Source: Cronobacter dublinensis subsp. dublinensis LMG 23823
GTDB taxonomy: Bacteria; Pseudomonadota; Gammaproteobacteria; Enterobacterales; Enterobacteriaceae
Direction: 5' to 3'
Assembly: GCF_001277235.1 (NCBI RefSeq)
Contig: NZ_CP012266.1
Span: 1,302,001 to 1,366,000, forward strand
Length of the DNA stretch: 64,000 nt
In this document: positions 51,533 to 60,108 of the stretch, piece by piece
Numbering within the stretch: the first letter of the stretch is position 1
Layout of the letters: every line of letters begins with the position of its first letter
Position numbers and translations under genes: made by a program
Notes under the pieces: generated by a model
What the model saw: the letters and a program-made list of their open reading frames with translations, nothing else
What the model was told of the DNA's origin: nothing
Databases searched by the model: none

Positions 51533-51814
51533 TTACTCCTGCAAGGCCTGCAGCTGAGCGAGGAGCATGGCTTCAATCAGCTCGCTGCGGCTGATATTAC
51601 GCGCCTGCGCCAGATGATTCAGCGCGTCCACGGCGTCGGCGTTCAGCTTCAGCTCCACGCGCTTAAGCCCGCGAACTTTGTCGCGCTTAAGCTGGTTGCG
51701 CTTATTGATGCGCAGCTGTTCATCTCGCGACAGCGGATTGGTTTTCGGTCTGCCCGGACGGCGTTCATCCGCGAAGAGATCGAGCGTTGTGCGGTCCGTT
51801 TGTTCTTTTGCCAT
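51533..51814 (-). CDS. ybfE: LexA-regulated protein YbfE (ribbon-helix-helix)
   Basis: 93 residues. Basic N-terminal half with GRPKTNPLSRDEQLRINKRN, then a ribbon-helix-helix-like end (VELKLNADAVDALNHLAQARNIS). Homologue of E. coli YbfE, an SOS-inducible gene of unknown role. The LexA box here is doubtful: CTGTCTATACTCAT upstream keeps only one half-site. Confidence 0.88.
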   Translation of the reverse strand: MAKEQTDRTTLDLFADERRPGRPKTNPLSRDEQLRINKRNQLKRDKVRGLKRVELKLNADAVDALNHLAQARNISRSELIEAMLLAQLQALQE

Positions 51815-51941
51815 GGTATGAGTATAGACAGGGGAAACAGGCTGTCGGGGCGGTCCCGACGGTATTTCAGCGCGCCATCATACATGAGGCAGCGAAGCGC
51901 GCCAACGCATCCGGCGCGCGACGGCGCCGGTCGGTCTGTTT

Positions 51942-52709
51942 TTAATCAGTTTCCAGGAAACGACGGATAGCGCGTACCACCGCCTGCGGTTTTTCGGCAT
52001 GAACCCAGTGACCGGCCCCCGCGATAACGTGCGCGCGGGCCTGCGGGAATTGCGCCAGCAGCGCCTCGCGGTGCGCTTCTTCCACATAAGGCGACGCGCC
52101 GCCGCGAATAAACAGCGCCGGGCCGTGCCAGGCGGGGATCGCCTGCCAGCCGACGATATGCGCATACTGCTCCCACAGCACCGGCACGTTAAAGCGCCAC
52201 TCGCCGTCGACAAACGACTTCAGCAGAAACTGAATCACGCCTTCTTCCGCGATATGCTGGCGCATGATTTCCGCTGCCTGCTGGCGGGAGGTCGCGCCCG
52301 CATCGCTCACCGCGTTAACGGCCGCGAATATCTCGTCGTGGCGGCGCACCTGATAATCCACCGGCGCGATATCAATCGCCACCAGCTTTTCGATGCGCTC
52401 CGGGGCAAGCGCGGTGACGGCCATCGCCGCTTTGCCGCCCATCGAGTGACCGATAAGAATCACCTTATTCAGTCCCAGCGAATCCAGCGTGTCGAGAATA
52501 TCCTGCGCCATCGCCGGGTAATCCATCGCCTCGCTACGCGCAGAAAGGCCGTGGTTGCGTAAATCGACCTGCACGATGTCATTATCCTGCACCAGGTCGC
52601 GGGCCAGCACGCCGAGGTTATCGAGACTCCCGAACAGCCCGTGAATTAACACAATCGGTGTATTTTGAGTCGGTTGTTGCGCAGATTGCGTGCGGGTATT
52701 TAATTTCAT
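51942..52709 (-). CDS. ybfF: esterase YbfF (alpha/beta hydrolase)
   Basis: 255 residues. Alpha/beta hydrolase with the oxyanion region VLIHGLFGSLDNLG, nucleophile elbow GHSMGGKAA and a late GAGHWVHAEKP with the catalytic His. E. coli YbfF cleaves short acyl esters and malonyl/palmitoyl-CoA in vitro. Divergent from seqA. A short hairpin GTCGGG / CCCGAC lies after it at 51844-51860. Confidence 0.93.
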   Translation of the reverse strand: MKLNTRTQSAQQPTQNTPIVLIHGLFGSLDNLGVLARDLVQDNDIVQVDLRNHGLSARSEAMDYPAMAQDILDTLDSLGLNKVILIGHSMGGKAAMAVTALAPERIEKLVAIDIAPVDYQVRRHDEIFAAVNAVSDAGATSRQQAAEIMRQHIAEEGVIQFLLKSFVDGEWRFNVPVLWEQYAHIVGWQAIPAWHGPALFIRGGASPYVEEAHREALLAQFPQARAHVIAGAGHWVHAEKPQAVVRAIRRFLETD

Positions 52710-52892
52710 GGCAAAGTTCTTTTTTGGCGACTGACAGGTTAGGTTATCATGTTGACCATTCTGCCGCCCGGCTGCAAGGTTCCAGTTAATTCCGACTTTT
52801 GCGGCCTTCCTGGTTTGACGCTATCCGCTGTTGGGTTTTAACTCTATAATCCCAATGACTTGTATTCAGAAAAGAAATCGCACTGGATTAAG

Positions 52893-53438
52893 ATGAAAAC
52901 GATTGAAGTTGATGACGAGCTGTATCGCTACATTGCCAGCCACACCCTGCATATTGGCGAAAGCGCGTCCGACATTTTACGGCGCATGCTGAAGTTTTCC
53001 GCCGCCTCGCACGTCGCTGCTACACCCGCCAAAGCAGAGCTTCCCGAAACCGTCGCGCCCGCCGCTGAAAAACCGGCCAACCCGGCGCGCGATCGCGTTC
53101 GCGCCATGCGCGAGCTGCTGCTGTCGGATGAATACGCCGAACAAAAACGCGCGGTCAATCGTTTTATGCTGGTGCTGTCTACACTCTATTCACTGGATGC
53201 AGACGCGTTTGCCGACGCGACCGAATCGTTACACGGTCGTACCCGCGTCTATTTCGCAGGCGATGAGCAAACGCTGCTGCAAAGTGGCAACCAGACGAAA
53301 CCCCGCCACGTGCCGGGGACGCCGTTCTGGGTTATCACGAACACGAATACAGGCCGCAAATGCAGCATGATTGAACACATCATGCAGACCATGCAGTTCC
53401 CGGCGGAATTGATTGAGAAGGTTTGCGGCACCATTTAA
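52893..53438 (+). CDS. seqA: negative modulator of replication initiation SeqA
   Basis: 181 residues, exact E. coli length. N-terminal oligomerisation motif (MKTIEVDDELYRYIASHTLH), Ala/Pro linker, and a C-terminal domain that binds hemimethylated GATC (QSGNQTKPRHVPGTPFWV). Start at ATG 52893; the frame is open from TTG 52860. Twenty-four bases before pgm, so co-transcribed. Confidence 0.97.
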   Translation: MKTIEVDDELYRYIASHTLHIGESASDILRRMLKFSAASHVAATPAKAELPETVAPAAEKPANPARDRVRAMRELLLSDEYAEQKRAVNRFMLVLSTLYSLDADAFADATESLHGRTRVYFAGDEQTLLQSGNQTKPRHVPGTPFWVITNTNTGRKCSMIEHIMQTMQFPAELIEKVCGTI

Positions 53439-53462
53439 CTCTTGCGTCAGAAGGACCAGGCC

Positions 53463-55103
53463 ATGGCAGTCGATAACCGTGCGGGACAGCCTGCACAACA
53501 GAGTGATTTAATTAACGTCGCCCAGCTGACCGCGCAGTACTATGTGCTGAAGCCGATGGTGGGTAATGCGGAGCACGCGGTGAAGTTCGGGACTTCCGGC
53601 CACCGCGGCAGCGCCGCGCGTCACAGTTTTAACGAGCCGCACATTCTGGCCATCGCCCAGGCGATTGCCGAAGAGCGCGCCAAAAACGGCATCACCGGGC
53701 CGTGTTACGTCGGTAAAGATACGCACGCGCTCTCCGAGCCCGCGTTTATCTCCGTGCTGGAAGTGCTGGCGGCGAACGGCGTCGATATCATCGTGCAGGA
53801 CAACAACGGTTACACGCCGACGCCTGCGGTCTCTAACGCCATCCTTGAACACAACAAACGCGGCGGCGCGCAGGCCGACGGCATCGTCATCACGCCGTCG
53901 CACAACCCGCCGGACGACGGCGGCATCAAATACAACCCGCCTAACGGCGGCCCGGCGGATACCAACGTCACCAAAGTGGTCGAAAACCGCGCCAACGCGT
54001 TGCTGGCGGACGGCCTGAAAGGCGTGAAGCGTATTTCGCTGGATGACGCCTGGGCGAGCGGTCGTATTCAGGAAAAAGATCTGGTGCAGCCGTTTATCGA
54101 AGGGCTGGCGGAGATCGTCGACATGGCCGCTATCCAGAAAGCGGGCCTGAAGCTTGGCGTCGACCCGCTGGGCGGCTCCGGCATCGAATACTGGAAGCGC
54201 ATCGCCGAGTACTACAAGCTCGATCTCACCCTCGTTAATGATCAGGTAGATCAGACTTTCCGCTTTATGCATCTCGATAAAGATGGCGCTATCCGGATGG
54301 ACTGCTCCTCGGAATCCGCGATGGCGGGCCTGCTGGCGCTGCGCGATAAATTCGATCTGGCGTTCGCCAACGACCCGGACTACGACCGCCACGGCATCGT
54401 CACTCCGGCGGGGCTGATGAACCCGAACCACTATCTGGCTGTCGCTATCAACTATCTGTTCCAGCATCGCCCGCAGTGGGGCCAGGACGTGGCCGTCGGC
54501 AAAACGCTGGTCTCTTCCGCGATGATCGACCGCGTGGTCGATGCGCTGGGCCGTAAGCTGGTGGAAGTGCCGGTCGGCTTTAAATGGTTCGTTGACGGTC
54601 TCTACGACGGCAGCTTCGGCTTCGGCGGCGAAGAGAGCGCGGGCGCGTCCTTCCTGCGCTTTGACGGCACGCCGTGGTCCACCGATAAAGACGGCATCAT
54701 CATGTGCCTGCTGGCGGCGGAAATCACCGCGGTCACCGGCAAAAACCCGCAGCAGCACTATGACGAACTCGCCGCGCGTTTCGGCGCGCCGAGCTACAAC
54801 CGTCTGCAGGCTTCCGCGTCCTCAGCGCAGAAAGCGGCGCTCTCTAAACTCTCTCCGGAGATGGTCAGCGCCAGCACGCTGGCAGGCGACCCGATCACCG
54901 CGCGTCTGACGGCTGCGCCAGGTAACGGTGCGGCCATCGGCGGCCTGAAAGTGATGACCGAGAACGGCTGGTTCGCGGCGCGTCCTTCCGGCACCGAAGA
55001 CGCGTACAAGATCTACTGCGAAAGCTTCCTCGGCGAAGAGCACCGCAAGCAGATTGAGAAAGAAGCGGTAGAAATCGTCAGCGAAGTGCTGAAAAACGCG
55101 TAA
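53463..55103 (+). CDS. pgm: phosphoglucomutase
   Basis: 546 residues. Interconverts glucose-1-P and glucose-6-P. The active-site serine loop is TPSHNPPDDGG, metal loop DPDYDRHG, sugar-binding GGEESAG and phosphate loop RPSGTEDAYKIY. AAGGACCAGGCC precedes ATG 53463; the open frame from 53442 is short. Two hairpins follow. Confidence 0.97.
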   Translation: MAVDNRAGQPAQQSDLINVAQLTAQYYVLKPMVGNAEHAVKFGTSGHRGSAARHSFNEPHILAIAQAIAEERAKNGITGPCYVGKDTHALSEPAFISVLEVLAANGVDIIVQDNNGYTPTPAVSNAILEHNKRGGAQADGIVITPSHNPPDDGGIKYNPPNGGPADTNVTKVVENRANALLADGLKGVKRISLDDAWASGRIQEKDLVQPFIEGLAEIVDMAAIQKAGLKLGVDPLGGSGIEYWKRIAEYYKLDLTLVNDQVDQTFRFMHLDKDGAIRMDCSSESAMAGLLALRDKFDLAFANDPDYDRHGIVTPAGLMNPNHYLAVAINYLFQHRPQWGQDVAVGKTLVSSAMIDRVVDALGRKLVEVPVGFKWFVDGLYDGSFGFGGEESAGASFLRFDGTPWSTDKDGIIMCLLAAEITAVTGKNPQQHYDELAARFGAPSYNRLQASASSAQKAALSKLSPEMVSASTLAGDPITARLTAAPGNGAAIGGLKVMTENGWFAARPSGTEDAYKIYCESFLGEEHRKQIEKEAVEIVSEVLKNA

Positions 55104-55146
55104 GCGTTGCGGGGCGGGCGTCAGCTCCCTCTGGCACTGACGTAAT

Positions 55147-55170
55147 AACGGCAACCCTCGGGTTGCCGTT
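55147..55170. terminator. hairpin after pgm
   Basis: Ten-bp perfect stem AACGGCAACC / GGTTGCCGTT with a CTCG loop, followed by ATACATT; strong stem, poor T run. Confidence 0.6.
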
Positions 55171-55186
55171 ATACATTGATCTCACA

Positions 55187-55221
55187 GGCCCGGTAAGCGT
55201 CAGCGCCACCGGGCTTTTTTT
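55187..55221 (+). terminator. pgm terminator
   Basis: Stem GCCCGGT / ACCGGGC with a 13-base loop and seven T. Its tail reaches the last codon of the convergent potE. Confidence 0.8.
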
Positions 55222-56533
55222 AGCCGTGCTTGTTGTTTAATTCAAAACGCGGTGACACCAGCCCATATAACGTCCAGCCCATAAACGTCACCATCGCGCC
55301 GTACAGCATCGCCTCCTGGCCGGAAGAGTAGAGCGCGTAAAAACTGTAAATCGCGCCCACCAGGGCCACCGCATTGGCCCGCTTCGCCTTGCGCGGCGGC
55401 ACGTTCGCTACTTGCTGAATAATGACCAGCGCCGCCATCGACAGAATATACGGGATGATATTGGTCACCACCGCCAGATTCACGAGCACGTTGAACTGCT
55501 TGTTGAGCGACGGGCTGATAGTCATCAACGACAGCGCGCTCTGGATAATCACAATCGTCAGCATCCCTTTTACCGGCGCTTCGGCGTTGCTCAGCCGTGA
55601 GAACACTTTCGGGAAATAGCCCGCGTCGGCGGAGGAGCGGAACACCTGAGCGATAGTAAACTGCCAGCCGAGCAGCGAACCGCAGCAGGACATCACCATC
55701 AGCGCCATGATGATTTTCCCGACGCCCGGCGTGAACATCTGCGCGAACGCCAGCCCGAACGGCGCGGTGGAGTGCGCGAGGCTCAGGTTTGGCACAATGC
55801 CCGCAATCACGTTGGTGGAAACAATATAAATCACCGCCGCGCCGAGCGTGCCGCCCAGTACCGCAATCGGCACGTTGCGCTCCGGGTTTTCCACCACCTC
55901 GGTGTTGGCGCAGGCCGATTCCAGCCCGAGAAAGGCCCACAGCGTCATCGCGATGGACGATCCCACCGCGTCGAAAAACGGCACGTGGTGCGGGTTCCAG
56001 GAGTCCGCATACAGCGACGGGCTGAACCAGAACCAGCCGATCACCGACAGCCCGACCACCGGAATAATCACCCCCCAGACGGTAATGCTGCTGAGCTTGC
56101 CGGTGATGCGCGCGCCGCCGAAGTTGGCGACCGTGCAAATCCACAATACCCCCATCGTGGCGAGGCCGGTCTGCACCGGCGTCAGCGCCGCGCCGAACAG
56201 TTCGCTGCCATAGCCGACCGCAGAGATAGCGATGGCGACGTTAGCGATAAGCAGCGACACGCCGTAGGTATAGTTGGCCATAAAGTTGCCCGACTTACCG
56301 AACGCGTACTCCGCGTAGCCGCCCATGCCGCCCGCTTTACGGCTGAACATCCCGCACCTCGCGAACGCCCAGGCCAGCGCGGTCGACCCGACGGCAGTCA
56401 CAAGCCAGGAGATAATCGAAATGGTGCCCACTTCGGCAAGCTTGGTCGGCAGCATAATAATGCCCGAGCCCATCATGTTGACCATCGTCAGGATGGTCAG
56501 CGGCACGACGCCCATTTTGTTGGATTTGCTCAT
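55220..56533 (-). CDS. potE: putrescine-ornithine antiporter PotE
   Basis: 437 residues, APC-family permease with 12 membrane spans. Exchanges cytoplasmic putrescine for external ornithine. Begins MSKSNKMGVVPLTILTMVN and matches E. coli PotE throughout. Two adjacent ATG codons (56536 and 56533) overlap the speF TGA; 56533 has the better spacing (seven bases) to AAGGAG. Confidence 0.95.
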   Translation of the reverse strand: MSKSNKMGVVPLTILTMVNMMGSGIIMLPTKLAEVGTISIISWLVTAVGSTALAWAFARCGMFSRKAGGMGGYAEYAFGKSGNFMANYTYGVSLLIANVAIAISAVGYGSELFGAALTPVQTGLATMGVLWICTVANFGGARITGKLSSITVWGVIIPVVGLSVIGWFWFSPSLYADSWNPHHVPFFDAVGSSIAMTLWAFLGLESACANTEVVENPERNVPIAVLGGTLGAAVIYIVSTNVIAGIVPNLSLAHSTAPFGLAFAQMFTPGVGKIIMALMVMSCCGSLLGWQFTIAQVFRSSADAGYFPKVFSRLSNAEAPVKGMLTIVIIQSALSLMTISPSLNKQFNVLVNLAVVTNIIPYILSMAALVIIQQVANVPPRKAKRANAVALVGAIYSFYALYSSGQEAMLYGAMVTFMGWTLYGLVSPRFELNNKHG

Positions 56534-58728
56534 CATAACGCTCCTTCTGTGCGGCTCTGCGTGACCGGACGCGTAGTGACGACGTAGCACCACACCTGGC
56601 GGCGACCGTCGTTCTCCTGGACATAGACCCCCTGTAATTCCGGCGCGAAGCCCGGCAGCAGGTTGATCCCTTCTTCCAGCGCCTGGAAGTAGCGCAGCGC
56701 CGCGCCGCGCCAGATTTCGCCGGGCACCACGCACAGCACGCCGGGCGGGTAAGGTAGCGCGCCTTCAGCCGCGATGCGGCCTTCGGCCTGGTCAAGCCGC
56801 ACCAGCTCCACCTCGCCGCGGATCAGCGCATGATTCGCGGCCTGCGGGCTCATGGCGACGCGGGGGAAATACGCCTTACGGAACATCTCTTTTTGCAGTT
56901 GCTTCACGTTGCGGCTGGCGTAGAAATCATGCATCTCCTGGCAGAGCTGGCGCAGCGTATACCCGTCATAACGGGCCTGATGCTGTTTCCAGAGTGTCGG
57001 GAGCACCTCGCTTAACGGCGCGTCGCTCTCCAGCAGCTTTTCAAAACGCGCCAGCTGCGCCACCAGCTGTTGCAGCTTGCTCATCTCTTCTGCCGGGGTG
57101 AGCAGGAACAGGATCGAGTTCAGGTCGCACTTCTCCGGGACGATATGGTTTTCGCGCAGATAGCTTGCGAGCACGGCGGCAGGCACGCCGAATGCTTCAT
57201 ATTCGCCGGTTGCGGTGTCGATGCCCGGCGTGGTGAGCAGCAGCTTGCACGGGTCGACAAAATACTGGTGCGGCGCGTAGCCCTCAAAGGCGTGCCAGCG
57301 CTCGCCGGGCACGAAGTGGAAGAATCGCAGGTCGGAGGCAATTTCCTGCGTCTCATAGCTCTGCCACGGGCGGCCATCGACCGTCGCCGGAACGAAGGGG
57401 CGAATAGCGCGACAGTTGTCGAAAATCATCTTGCGTGCGTCGATGCCATTCTCCACACAGCGCATCCACATGCGGCGTCCGCCTTCGCCTTCATGCATCC
57501 GCGCGTTAATGTCGAGGGCCGCGAAGAGCGGGTAAAAGGGGCTGGTGGAGGCGTGCATCATAAAGGCGTTATTCATGCGCTTGTGGGGCACATAACGCGG
57601 CTGTCCTTTGATATGGCTGTCTTTTTTATGTATTTGTGACGTCTGAGAAAATCCGGCCTGCTGTTTATGCACCGACTGCGTGACCAGGATGCCCGGATCG
57701 TTTTCGTTAAGCGTCAGCAGCAGCGGCGAGCAGGGCGCCATCATCGGAATAAACTGCTCATAGCCCACCCAGGCGGAGTCGAAGAGAATGTAATCGCACA
57801 GCGGCCCCAGGATATCGACCACCTGGCGGGCGTTGTAGATAGTGCCGTCGTAAGTGCCGAGCTGGATAACGGCGAGGCGGAAGGGCCGCGCCATCGCAGC
57901 GCGATCCGGGGCGGTTTCGCGCACCAGGTTGCGCAGATAGCGCTCGTCGAAGCAGTGGGCATCAATGCCGCCGATAAAGCCGTACGGGTTACGCGCGGTC
58001 TCCAGATAGACCGGCGTGGCTCCCGCCTGCAACAGCGCGCCGTGGTGGTTCGACTTATGGTTATTGCGGTCAAACAGCACCAGATCGCCGGGCGCAAGCA
58101 GCGCGTTAAGCACCACTTTATTGGCGGATGACGTGCCGTTCAGCACAAAATACGTTTTGTCGGCGTTAAACACCTGCGCGGCGTGCTGCTGTGCGAGGCA
58201 CGGCGCGCCTTCGTGGATCAGTAAATCGCCCATCGCCACGTCGGCGTTGCATAAGTCGGCGCGAAACAGCGTGTCGCCGAAGAAATTCACAAACTGGTTT
58301 CCGGCGGGGTGACGGCGGAAAAACTCACCGCCCTGGTGGCCGGGGCAGTCAAACGCGCTGTTGCCCTGATTCACGTAATCGACCAGCGCGCGAAAGAAGG
58401 GCGGGCGCAGCGCGGTTTCATACTTCTGCGCGGCGGCTTCAAGCTGGCGGCCATAGTAGTCGCGGTGCGTTTCGTTATAGTCAAACACGCCAGAAATCCG
58501 CGCCAGATACTCCGCTGGCACCCGCTCCTCAGGCTGGCACACCACAAATACCGGCACGCCGAAGCCGGTCATCTCTATTTCATCGATAATGCCCTGGAAA
58601 ATATCGCTGACGGCAATAACCGCGGCGGCAATATCAATATAGTCGGTGTCGTGAATATTAATGATTTCCCGTTCTGTTGAAAAACAGTCCGGGCATAAAC
58701 GGCTGACGCCAATTTTTAACGCTTGCAT
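56533..58728 (-). CDS. speF: inducible ornithine decarboxylase SpeF
   Basis: 731 residues, one shorter than E. coli. Wing domain, PLP domain with the Schiff-base Lys in SVHKQQAGFSQTSQIHKK, substrate region STSPFYPLFAALD, and a C-terminal domain. Makes putrescine from ornithine at low pH. Translationally coupled to potE. A 266-nt structured leader with the speFL ORF lies upstream. Confidence 0.97.
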   Translation of the reverse strand: MQALKIGVSRLCPDCFSTEREIINIHDTDYIDIAAAVIAVSDIFQGIIDEIEMTGFGVPVFVVCQPEERVPAEYLARISGVFDYNETHRDYYGRQLEAAAQKYETALRPPFFRALVDYVNQGNSAFDCPGHQGGEFFRRHPAGNQFVNFFGDTLFRADLCNADVAMGDLLIHEGAPCLAQQHAAQVFNADKTYFVLNGTSSANKVVLNALLAPGDLVLFDRNNHKSNHHGALLQAGATPVYLETARNPYGFIGGIDAHCFDERYLRNLVRETAPDRAAMARPFRLAVIQLGTYDGTIYNARQVVDILGPLCDYILFDSAWVGYEQFIPMMAPCSPLLLTLNENDPGILVTQSVHKQQAGFSQTSQIHKKDSHIKGQPRYVPHKRMNNAFMMHASTSPFYPLFAALDINARMHEGEGGRRMWMRCVENGIDARKMIFDNCRAIRPFVPATVDGRPWQSYETQEIASDLRFFHFVPGERWHAFEGYAPHQYFVDPCKLLLTTPGIDTATGEYEAFGVPAAVLASYLRENHIVPEKCDLNSILFLLTPAEEMSKLQQLVAQLARFEKLLESDAPLSEVLPTLWKQHQARYDGYTLRQLCQEMHDFYASRNVKQLQKEMFRKAYFPRVAMSPQAANHALIRGEVELVRLDQAEGRIAAEGALPYPPGVLCVVPGEIWRGAALRYFQALEEGINLLPGFAPELQGVYVQENDGRRQVWCYVVTTRPVTQSRTEGAL

Positions 58729-58994
58729 GGTGATCCCTTATTTCAGGCAAAGCAATCCCGCGCTATTTCCTTGCGGAAATTGCTTTATTATTTTTAGGCA
58801 AAAGTTTCCCGCCGCATAATAAACGCGGGAAATAACCTTGATTTTATTTTTGCCAGACAAAACCCTGCCAGCTAACACGCTGGTTATCATGGGTTTTATG
58901 GCAAAAAAGAGGCGCACATTCTCAGGCGTAACCCCGTTAGGACATCATGTGGAATTTTCGCTGAGAAACGGCAGGCGCGCTGCGGCGCTAAAGG
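58729..58994 (-). promoter_or_regulatory. speF leader between speFL and speF
   Basis: 266 nt with two clear hairpins: TTTCCCGC / GCGGGAAA at 58805-58832 and a nested one, AAAACCC...GGGTTTT enclosing CCAGC / GCTGG, at about 58858-58898. In E. coli this part controls read-through by Rho when the ribosome stalls on speFL with ornithine. Confidence 0.6.
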
Positions 58995-59099
58995 CTAGCG
59001 GGCGTTGAAAATATGGAAGTCAAAGCAGTTGCGGTGAGCAAACATCATAATATGGGTTGTCCGCCGGATATGCGGCATTAACCGATTGTTATTTTCCAT
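58995..59099 (-). CDS. speFL: SpeFL ornithine-sensing leader peptide
   Basis: 35 codons, 34 residues: ATG 59097-59099 to TAG 58995-58997. Begins MENNNRLMPHIRRTTHIMMF and ends AHRNCFDFHIFNAR, essentially the published E. coli/Salmonella SpeFL. AGGA lies eight bases before the ATG. The nascent peptide binds ornithine in the ribosome exit tunnel and stalls it, which turns on speF. Lies 266 nt before speF. Confidence 0.93.
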   Translation of the reverse strand: MENNNRLMPHIRRTTHIMMFAHRNCFDFHIFNAR

Positions 59100-59430
59100 C
59101 GTCGTTTCCTTTCATTCATTGAAAGCGGGGTCATTTTATCCGGCCTGTAGGGTTAATCTGTGAAAGAGATCAACAAAAATAGCCTAAATCAGAAATAATA
59201 CGTCGTTATTTATGCATAATGCAGCGCAGATCTCCTCTGATTGCATAAATGTAGCTGGTTAGTTATTGATATGGTTTTTACTATATTTCGGGGGATTTAA
59301 CGCTGGCGGGAATGAATTATCGCATAGGAATAATAAAACAAATGAATAATAATTTTATTGCGGCGAGGATTTATTCAGAATAAAAATGAGGGAGAAACGC
59401 CGCCGCGCCAGGCCTGACGCGGCGATGCGC
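59100..59430. promoter_or_regulatory. kdpE-speFL intergenic region
   Basis: 331 bp, strongly AT-rich, carrying the speF promoter, which I could not place with confidence. A GC-rich inverted repeat CGCCGCG / CGCGGCG at 59401-59424 just after kdpE could end the kdp transcript, although its T run is poor. Confidence 0.5.
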
Positions 59431-60108
59431 CTAAAGCATAAACCGGTAGCCGATGCCCGTTTCAGTCAACAGGTGACGCGGGCGCGCCGGGTCAAGCTCC
59501 AGCTTCTGGCGCAGGTGACCCATGTAGATACGCAGATAATGGCTGTGCTCCACCGCGTTCGGCCCCCATACCTGGCTTAACAGCTGGCGCTGGGTCAGCA
59601 CTTTGCCGGCATTGTTCAGCAGCACGGCCAGCAGGCGGAACTCAATAGGCGTCAGGTGGATCTCCTGCGCGCCGCGTGTAATGCGCCGTGCGGCCAGGTC
59701 AACCGTGATATCGGAGAACCGTACCACCGGGTCGCTCTGGCTGGCGGCGCCGTGGCGGCGCAGCGCGACGCGCAGCCGCGCCTGCAACTCGCCAATGCCG
59801 AACGGTTTGCCAAGAAAATCATCGGCACCCGCATCGAGCGCCGCTATCTTATCCTGCTCGTCGCTGCGCGCCGAAAGCACAATCACCGGCGTCTGGCTCC
59901 ACTGGCGATAGTCGCGGATAAAATCGATGCCGTCGCCATCCGGCAGGCCGAGATCGAGAATCACCAGATCGGGCTTGCGGGTCGCGGCTTCAATCAGCCC
60001 GCGTTGCAGAGTTTCGGCGTCATAGACGCGCAACCCCTCGCTCTCAAGCGCGGTGCGCAGAAAGCGGCGGATCTCTTTTTCATCTTCGACTATCAGAACG
60101 CTAATCAC
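59431..60108 (-). CDS. kdpE: KDP operon response regulator KdpE
   Basis: 225 residues. Receiver domain (phospho-acceptor Asp in LVILDLGLPDGDG, Lys in LGKPFG), then an OmpR-type winged helix (HLTPIEFRLLAVLLNNAGKV). Activates kdpFABC when potassium is short. Four-base overlap with kdpD. Confidence 0.97.
   Translation of the reverse strand: MISVLIVEDEKEIRRFLRTALESEGLRVYDAETLQRGLIEAATRKPDLVILDLGLPDGDGIDFIRDYRQWSQTPVIVLSARSDEQDKIAALDAGADDFLGKPFGIGELQARLRVALRRHGAASQSDPVVRFSDITVDLAARRITRGAQEIHLTPIEFRLLAVLLNNAGKVLTQRQLLSQVWGPNAVEHSHYLRIYMGHLRQKLELDPARPRHLLTETGIGYRFML

Noticed and set aside
51815..51840. Possible LexA box upstream of ybfE
   Set aside because: CTGTCTATACTCAT keeps the left CTGT half but not the right ACAG half; too weak to list as a site, even though ybfE is SOS-controlled in E. 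coli.
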